From the NCBI GenBank assembly GCA_036003365.1, contig DASYSL010000020.1, positions 1-6,443 on the forward strand: 6,443 nt of DNA. Direction: 5' to 3'. Below are positions 1 to 6,443 of this stretch, one piece after another. This DNA is from DASYSL01 sp036003365. GTDB lineage: Bacteria > Eisenbacteria > RBG-16-71-46 > DASYSL01. The position numbers were made by a program, and so were the translations under genes. Each line of letters starts with the position of its first letter. Position 1 is the first letter of the stretch. The notes below the pieces were generated by a model that was not told the origin of the DNA, did no database searches, and worked only from the letters and a program-made list of their open reading frames with translations.

Positions 1-363
1 CCGCGCCAGGCCGGAGAGCTGGCGCACGAAGACCTCGTCGAACGAGAAGTCGTTGGCGATGGCGGTGAGCGCCGAGGTGTTGGTGGTGAGCGCGATGGCC
101 GCGAGCCCCGGCCGCTGCAGGAAGAACTTGCCGGCCAGCTCGGTGGCCACGTGCTGCGCGTCGGCGGCGCTGCCGCCATTGCCGCACGTGTAGAGCGTGC
201 CGCCCTGGCGCAGCCGCTCAGCCAGCAGTGCGGCCACCCGCGCCACGCGCTCGGCTTCCTGATCGGCGGTCGCGCGCAGCACATCCACGGCTTCGCCGAG
301 GTAGCGCTCGGCGTCGGCCTGGATGCGCGTCACGGCGCTCGAATCCACCTCGGTCCGCTTCAA
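1..363 (-). CDS. gmhA: Phosphoheptose (D-sedoheptulose-7-phosphate) isomerase, C-terminus cut off by the window edge
   Basis: Cytosolic SIS-domain enzyme that converts sedoheptulose-7-phosphate to glycero-manno-heptose-7-phosphate, the first step towards ADP- or GDP-heptose for surface glycans. Only the first 121 residues are visible; the family is usually about 190. Residues 60-71 read CGNGGSAADAQH, the phosphosugar-binding loop of GmhA-type SIS proteins, followed by ELAGKF (75-80) and AIANDFSFDEVF (101-112). E75 aligns with E. coli GmhA Glu65 and H71 with His61; the distal catalytic histidine (E. coli His180) lies outside the window. The start chosen is TTG at 363, whose last two bases lie within the rmlD TGA stop (four-base TTGA overlap). 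GGAGGA lies five bases upstream. A GTG at 348 is possible but has a poorer ribosome site. The overlap implies translational coupling to rmlD. The SIS family also includes DiaA-like proteins, but the loop and the neighbouring sugar genes favour GmhA. Confidence 0.94.
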   Translation of the reverse strand, partial: MKRTEVDSSAVTRIQADAERYLGEAVDVLRATADQEAERVARVAALLAERLRQGGTLYTCGNGGSAADAQHVATELAGKFFLQRPGLAAIALTTNTSALTAIANDFSFDEVFVRQLSGLAR

Positions 364-1205
364 GCAGCTCCTCCGGTCTCTTTCAGATAACGCGCGAGCG
401 ACTCCCGCCACGGCGGCAAGGGTCGCCCGAGTATGGCGTTCGCCGCCGAATTGTCCAGCACGGAGTAAGACGGCCGACGCGCCGGACGCGGGTGCTTGTC
501 GCTCGATACCGGCGCCACGCGCGCGTCGAAACCCTCGAGCTCCACGATCGCCCGCGCCTGCTCGTAGCGCGTGCACTCGCCTTGGTTGGTGACGTGCAGA
601 ACGCCGGTGTGTCGCGTGCGCGCGAGCGCTACCAGCGCCGGCGCCAAGTCTCTCGTGAACGTCGGCGTGCCGCGCTGATCGTCCACCACCTCGAGGTCCG
701 CGCCCTGGCGCGCGCGGACGCGAATGGCTTCGACAAAGTTCTTGCCGTGGGCGCCCACGAGCCACGCCGTGCGCACGATCAGGAACGCGGCTCCGCTCGC
801 TTCGACCTCGCGCTCGGCGGCGAGCTTGGTGCGGCCGTACACGCTGAGCGGGTTCACCGGCGCGTCCACGGGATAGGGCCGGCGGGCGGCGCCGTCGAAC
901 ACGTAGTCGGTGCTCACGTGGACAAGCCGGCTGCCGGTCTTGGCGGCCAAGGCGGCCACGTTCCGCGTCGCGAGGACGTTGTCCCGCTCGGCCTGCGTGG
1001 GATTCAGCTCGCAGCCGTCGACATCGGTGTACGCGGCGCAGTGCAGGATCAGCTCCGGACGGAATTCGCCGAGCGCTTGCTCGAGCGCGCCTTCCTCCGC
1101 CAGATCGGCCTCGGCGTGCGAAGGCGCGCGCACGTCGTCTCGCGCCAGCTCGCGCGCCACGTCGGTTCCCAGCATGCCCGAGGCGCCCGTCAGGAGGACG
1201 CGCAT
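360..1205 (-). CDS. rmlD: dTDP-4-dehydrorhamnose reductase (RmlD)
   Basis: NAD(P)H-dependent short-chain reductase of the cytosol. RmlD catalyses the last step of dTDP-L-rhamnose synthesis, reducing dTDP-4-dehydro-L-rhamnose. The 281-residue product has the usual family length. Visible motifs are the Rossmann loop GASGMLG (7-13), HCAAYTDVD (55-63), HVSTDYVFDG (96-105) and YGRTK (123-127). Together these give the catalytic set T99, Y123 and K127. GTPTFTRDLA (179-188) and the C-terminal RPSYSVLDNS (244-253) are typical of RmlD. The frame stays open upstream to 1283, but the ATG at 1205 gives the canonical N-terminus MRVLLTGASG. It also lies two bases after the preceding gene's stop with GGAG seven bases upstream, so it is preferred. 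The stop overlaps the gmhA start. A related 4-ketoreductase making another dTDP-deoxysugar is possible. rmlB and rmlC are not in the window. Confidence 0.95.
   Translation of the reverse strand: MRVLLTGASGMLGTDVARELARDDVRAPSHAEADLAEEGALEQALGEFRPELILHCAAYTDVDGCELNPTQAERDNVLATRNVAALAAKTGSRLVHVSTDYVFDGAARRPYPVDAPVNPLSVYGRTKLAAEREVEASGAAFLIVRTAWLVGAHGKNFVEAIRVRARQGADLEVVDDQRGTPTFTRDLAPALVALARTRHTGVLHVTNQGECTRYEQARAIVELEGFDARVAPVSSDKHPRPARRPSYSVLDNSAANAILGRPLPPWRESLARYLKETGGAA
369..374 (-). promoter_or_regulatory. Shine-Dalgarno site of gmhA
   Basis: GGAGGA on the minus strand sits inside the last codons of rmlD, five bases before the TTG at 363. It is a near-perfect anti-16S match, and it is the reason for preferring this TTG over the downstream GTG. 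Confidence 0.75.
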
Positions 1206-1207
1206 TC

Positions 1208-2296
1208 TCAGGCTCCGAATTCGACGCGGCTCGAGTCCCCGATCATGAGGCGGTGCGCGCGCGGACGCGCCGGGCTCGCGCACACCACGGCGTCACGGCC
1301 GATGAGGCTCGACTCGATGCGCAGCGAGAGACCAATGAGCGAGCTGCGCTCGAGCACGATCGAGTGCTCGATCTCGGCGCGATCGAGGACGCAGCCGTCG
1401 GCGATAGCCGAGAACGGACCGACGTAGCTCTCGGTGATCTTGCAGTTCTTGCCGATGACGAGTGGGCCGCGGAGGCGGCTGCCCTGGATCACCGTGCCTT
1501 CGCCCACCTGGATCGTGCCCTCGACCTGGCAATCGCGGGCGACTTCCCCTTGCACCCGCGAGTCGACGCCGGTGAGCACGATGCGATTGGCTTCGAGCAG
1601 GTCCTCGAGCTTGCCCGTGTCCTTCCACCAGCCGGTGATCACGTGCGAGCGCACGGTCTTGCCGGAGTCGATCAGGTGCTGGATCGCGTCGGTGATCTCG
1701 AGCTCGCCGCGCTTGGAGGGCTGGATCGCGTTCACCGAGTCGAACACGCAGGGCGTGAACATGTAGACGCCGACGAGGGCCAGGTTGGAGCGTGGCTTCT
1801 TGGGTTTCTCCTCGAGCCGCACCACGCGCTCGCCCGCCAATTCCGCGACGCCGAACTCCTCGGGATGCGGCACGGCCGCGAGCAAGATCTGCGCGTCGGG
1901 CTTCTGCGCCTCGAACTCCTCGACGAAGTGCTTGATGCCGTCCTTGATGAGGTTGTCGCCGAGGAACATCACGAAGGGCGAGTCCTTGAGATAACCCTGC
2001 GCCGTCTTCACCGCGTGCGCGAGGCCGAGCGGCTGCTCCTGCGCGATGTATTCGACGCGCAAGCCGAAGCGCGAGCCGTCGCCGACCGCGCCGTGGATCT
2101 CGGCAGCCGTCGTGCCCTCGCGATCGACCGGGCCGGCGACGATGATGCCGACGTCGCGGATGCCCGCCTCACGAATGGCCTCGAGCCCGTAGAAGAGGAT
2201 GGGCTTGTTCGCCACCGGCACGAGCTGCTTGGCGCTCGTGTGCGTGATCGGACGGAGGCGCGTGCCCTTGCCTCCGGCGAGGACCAATGCCTTCAT
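1208..2296 (-). CDS. rmlA: Glucose-1-phosphate thymidylyltransferase, long form with C-terminal left-handed beta-helix
   Basis: Sugar nucleotidylyltransferase that joins glucose-1-phosphate to dTTP, giving dTDP-glucose and pyrophosphate. This opens the dTDP-rhamnose or other dTDP-deoxysugar route. The N-terminal NTP-transferase domain (about 1-240) shows the signature LAGGKGTRLRP (6-16), KQLVPVANKP (23-32), AQEQPLGLAHAV (85-96), the metal-binding FLGDN (111-115), EEKP (162-165), ELEITDAI (198-205) and WWKDTG (223-228). Residues about 245-355 form a hexapeptide-repeat-like tail (VEGTIQVGEGTVIQGS, then further GxxxxI turns), as expected of a left-handed beta-helix. At 362 residues it matches the long RmlA class (StrD-like, about 355 aa) rather than the short form of about 290. 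The ATG at 2296 gives the canonical MKALVLAGG start, with AAAGG seven bases upstream. It follows alaS by 43 bases with no hairpin between. Long-form enzymes vary in sugar and nucleotide preference, so the substrate is inferred from family and the rmlD neighbour. Confidence 0.94.
   Translation of the reverse strand: MKALVLAGGKGTRLRPITHTSAKQLVPVANKPILFYGLEAIREAGIRDVGIIVAGPVDREGTTAAEIHGAVGDGSRFGLRVEYIAQEQPLGLAHAVKTAQGYLKDSPFVMFLGDNLIKDGIKHFVEEFEAQKPDAQILLAAVPHPEEFGVAELAGERVVRLEEKPKKPRSNLALVGVYMFTPCVFDSVNAIQPSKRGELEITDAIQHLIDSGKTVRSHVITGWWKDTGKLEDLLEANRIVLTGVDSRVQGEVARDCQVEGTIQVGEGTVIQGSRLRGPLVIGKNCKITESYVGPFSAIADGCVLDRAEIEHSIVLERSSLIGLSLRIESSLIGRDAVVCASPARPRAHRLMIGDSSRVEFGA
1213..1216 (-). promoter_or_regulatory. 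Shine-Dalgarno site of rmlD
   Basis: GGAG on the minus strand, within the last codons of the upstream nucleotidylyltransferase gene and seven bases before the ATG at 1205. It supports the short start over in-frame upstream alternatives. Confidence 0.6.
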
Positions 2297-2339
2297 GCGG
2301 CCGCCTTTGAGAGGAATGCGGAGAGCGCTGGCAAATCCG

Positions 2340-5000
<2,661 letters not shown>

Positions 5001-5042
5001 GGGCTCGCTTTCACGGACGGTGGGAAGACCCGATCGGCCCGC

Positions 5043-5051
5043 ATCATATCA
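5043..5051 (-). promoter_or_regulatory. Extended -10 promoter for the alaS operon
   Basis: The minus strand reads TGATATGAT: an extended -10 TG, one base, then TATGAT (5/6 match to TATAAT). No convincing -35 is present at 16-18 bases; the best at 17 is TCCGCA, 3/6. That is common when the TG extension is present. Transcription would start near 5036 and give a leader of about 36 bases before the alaS ATG. The bases just after the -10 are GCGGGCC, a GC-rich discriminator of the kind found at stringently controlled translation-gene promoters. Control by ppGpp is inference only. Confidence 0.5.
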
Positions 5052-5129
5052 GTTGCTCCGGAAATTGCGGATGGCCATCTGCATCCCGCCATGTGACTTA
5101 GCTTCCCGAGGCGAGGAGGATTGCTCCGT

Positions 5130-5206
5130 GATTCCGCCTCTGTCAGGACCCCCGAGGCGGGGCTCCCAGGCCTCCGCCTCGGGTGCCTGGAAAATCTCGC
5201 GGAATC
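5130..5206. repeat. Nested inverted repeats
   Basis: GATTCCGC (5130-5137) is the exact reverse complement of GCGGAATC (5199-5206), and these arms enclose the central hairpin. The hexamer GAGGCG occurs at 5108-5113 and 5154-5159, and its complement at 5135-5140 and 5175-5180. Different copies could therefore pair with one another and form alternative structures. The role is unknown. Confidence 0.6.
5144..5189 (-). terminator. Strong GC-rich hairpin downstream of the right-hand gene, possible terminator
   Basis: CCCGAGGCGG (5151-5160) pairs perfectly with CCGCCTCGGG (5174-5183) across a 13-base loop. The stem extends outward through CAGG (5144-5147) with CCTG (5186-5189) after a small internal loop. 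It begins about 74 bases past the stop codon of the right-hand gene and ends about 140 bases before alaS, the position expected for a terminator or a 3'-end stabilising structure. Neither strand has a T-run after the stem, so it is not a classic intrinsic terminator. A Rho-assisted or mRNA-protecting hairpin is equally possible. Confidence 0.35.
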
Positions 5207-5262
5207 GCCTTCCGTGCCTTCAAGATCGCGCGCTTGGAGAAGAAAACGAAGTTCCGATTCGA

Positions 5263-6443
5263 TCAGTCGTCCCCCGGACAGAAGAATGCCCGTTGCGCCG
5301 TATCGACTCCGATCTCCACACGGCGCACGTGTCGGCGCAAGACGTCCAGCTTCCAACCACTCGGGACACGCCGGAGAACATCGTGGAAGTGCGAGAGGGC
5401 CTGTTCGTGATGGCTCGCGCCTGTGAGCGCGAGGGTCGCTGGGTTGAGCATCACATCGTCGCGGGACTGGGCGAGCGATAGAGACCACAGCGTCTCGTGC
5501 GCGAGCGCCACATCGAGTTCGACGTCAGCGAATGCGCTCGATTCTGGATGTCCTCTGAGGAACGTTTCCCCGCTTGCGATCACCTTGTTCATCGCCTCGT
5601 CGTCACAAAGGCATGAATCGCTCGCTCCGCCCTCGAGCCACTCTGCAAAACCCTCGTCCGTCCACCGATTGGTTCCGGCTCGACGGGCCAACGAGGCGGC
5701 AAGGGAACCGCAATAGGTCCACCCCACGTAGTGATCCGCCTCGAAACGGACTCCTTGTGATCCGAGTTCTCGAACGATCCCCTTCCACTCGACCGCTTCG
5801 AGATCCAGGCGATCCATGACGAACAGAAGCCAAACGTGCGTCGCCAGGAAAAGGAGATCGGAAGACGCCGGCGGGCCTGACCCAGCTCGGTCGATTGCAC
5901 GCGCGAACGCCTTTCCATCGCCCCACGACGGTTTCTTGCGGAGTAGTGCGACGGCGAGGGCGTGATTGCTTCCATCCAGTGCACGAGCCAGCTCTTGGCG
6001 CATCTGAGCGGGCCGGCCTACGAACTCGCCCGGTCTCGTGGACCATCCCTCGACCCAATCCGGCGTTTGCTCGGCCTCGAGGGCCGGGCTCTCCCGCTCG
6101 ACGATCACCGTGAACCTGTCGGTCTCCGGGGTCGGCTGCAGATAGACCCAGACGGGCCCGTCGCTGGTATCGAAACGACGACCTTTCTTCCACGAGATGT
6201 CGTGGAAGTCCGTGTTCGATGCGGGGGGCCTGGATCCCGAGGGTTTGGTCACTCCACGTCCCAAGCGCTTGATAAGGCTGCTTTCGAGGCCTCGAAACGT
6301 TGCCTGTGGAATCGATTCAGAGGCGCTCACCCCGAAATCGATCTGCCAGCGTGATCTCTCCAAGGTGAGCGCGTGGCCGTCCCCGAGAAGGTAGTACTCG
6401 GATTCCCAGTGCCCGCCGAAGTACGGGCTCTTGCACGAGAACA
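5263..6443 (-). CDS. Unrecognised protein with TPR-like helical C-terminal half; N-terminus beyond the window edge
   Basis: I do not recognise this protein's function. The frame is open from the right edge to a TGA at 5263, giving 392 visible residues. A TTG at 6363 is in frame, but the 26 codons before it (starting FSCKSPYFGGHW) read as ordinary protein, so the true start lies outside the window. The first 130 residues or so look beta-rich, with WVYLQPT at 98-104 and FTVIVERE at 110-117. From about 145 the sequence turns helical. GETFLRGHPESSAF (291-304) followed by LDVALAHETLWSLSLA (309-324) resembles a TPR-type helical hairpin, and HHEQALSHFHDVLRRVPSG (344-362) could be another. The C-terminus carries DTAQRAFFC (380-388). 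Tryptophan is frequent (14 of 392). A hydrophobic patch at 196-209 is short for a membrane span. G+C is near 60% against about 70% in alaS, which could mean recent acquisition or weaker selection. It is separated from alaS by a hairpin and a promoter, so it is probably a different transcription unit. Confidence 0.75.
   Translation of the reverse strand, partial: FSCKSPYFGGHWESEYYLLGDGHALTLERSRWQIDFGVSASESIPQATFRGLESSLIKRLGRGVTKPSGSRPPASNTDFHDISWKKGRRFDTSDGPVWVYLQPTPETDRFTVIVERESPALEAEQTPDWVEGWSTRPGEFVGRPAQMRQELARALDGSNHALAVALLRKKPSWGDGKAFARAIDRAGSGPPASSDLLFLATHVWLLFVMDRLDLEAVEWKGIVRELGSQGVRFEADHYVGWTYCGSLAASLARRAGTNRWTDEGFAEWLEGGASDSCLCDDEAMNKVIASGETFLRGHPESSAFADVELDVALAHETLWSLSLAQSRDDVMLNPATLALTGASHHEQALSHFHDVLRRVPSGWKLDVLRRHVRRVEIGVDTAQRAFFCPGDD

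Larger units (their letters stand above)
5001..5262. other. Intergenic region between the right-hand gene and alaS
   Basis: This 262-base gap is the only non-coding stretch of note. It holds the hairpin at 5144-5189, the outer inverted repeat 5130-5137/5199-5206, four copies of GAGGCG in alternating orientation, and the alaS promoter near 5043-5051. I see no tRNA, no T-box leader elements and no convincing protein gene. An open frame on the minus strand ending at 4997 crosses the gap but reads as low-complexity Arg/Pro/Ser sequence. Confidence 0.7.

Noticed and set aside
2297..2304. Palindrome GCGGCCGC just before the rmlA start
   Set aside because: An 8-base GC palindrome is common by chance at this composition. 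It shows no stem-loop spacing or other sign of an operator.
5049..5084. Eleven-codon attenuator-type leader peptide upstream of alaS
   Set aside because: The frame holds only one alanine codon, and its stop lies inside the proposed -10 element, so it does not look like an alanine-sensing attenuator.
5053..5128. Direct repeat TTGCTCCG at 5053-5060 and 5121-5128
   Set aside because: One pair of 8-base repeats within 260 bases is expected about by chance.
5001..5262. T-box riboswitch controlling alaS
   Set aside because: The minus strand has no T-box core (TGGNACCGCG-like) and no specifier-loop structure. The region is also GC-rich, unlike typical T-box hosts.

Overview
The window comes from a GC-rich bacterium. 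Lines I counted run at about 70% G+C in the central operon and about 60% in the right-hand gene. GmhA and a dTDP-sugar pathway suggest a bacterium that makes heptose- and deoxyhexose-containing surface glycans (LPS, O-antigen, capsule or S-layer glycan), most likely with a Gram-negative-type envelope. The phylum cannot be fixed from this sequence alone.

All supportable genes lie on the minus strand, so transcription runs from right to left. At the right edge (5263-6443) is the 3' part of an unrecognised gene. It encodes a tryptophan-rich protein whose C-terminal half looks helical and TPR-like. A 262-base gap follows (5001-5262). It holds a strong GC-rich hairpin nested inside a second inverted repeat, and a good extended -10 promoter (TGATATGAT) just upstream of the next gene. 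The rest is one tight operon: alaS (alanyl-tRNA synthetase, 886 aa), a 43-base gap, a long-form glucose-1-phosphate nucleotidylyltransferase of the RmlA-long type (362 aa), a 2-base gap, rmlD (dTDP-4-dehydrorhamnose reductase, 281 aa), and gmhA (sedoheptulose-7-phosphate isomerase). gmhA overlaps the rmlD stop codon and runs off the left edge.

The alaS product charges tRNA-Ala and edits misacylated tRNA. The other three genes feed sugar-nucleotide synthesis. RmlA would activate glucose-1-phosphate as dTDP-glucose, RmlD would carry out the last reduction to dTDP-L-rhamnose, and GmhA makes the first committed intermediate of ADP- or GDP-heptose. The rmlB and rmlC steps and the later heptose steps are not in the window and must be encoded elsewhere or beyond the left edge.

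The operon genes are well-known families, and I see no convincing new defence, mobile or RNA-guided system. The parts that deserve attention are the unrecognised right-edge gene with its lower G+C, the nested palindromes between it and alaS, and the joining of a tRNA synthetase gene to surface-sugar genes.
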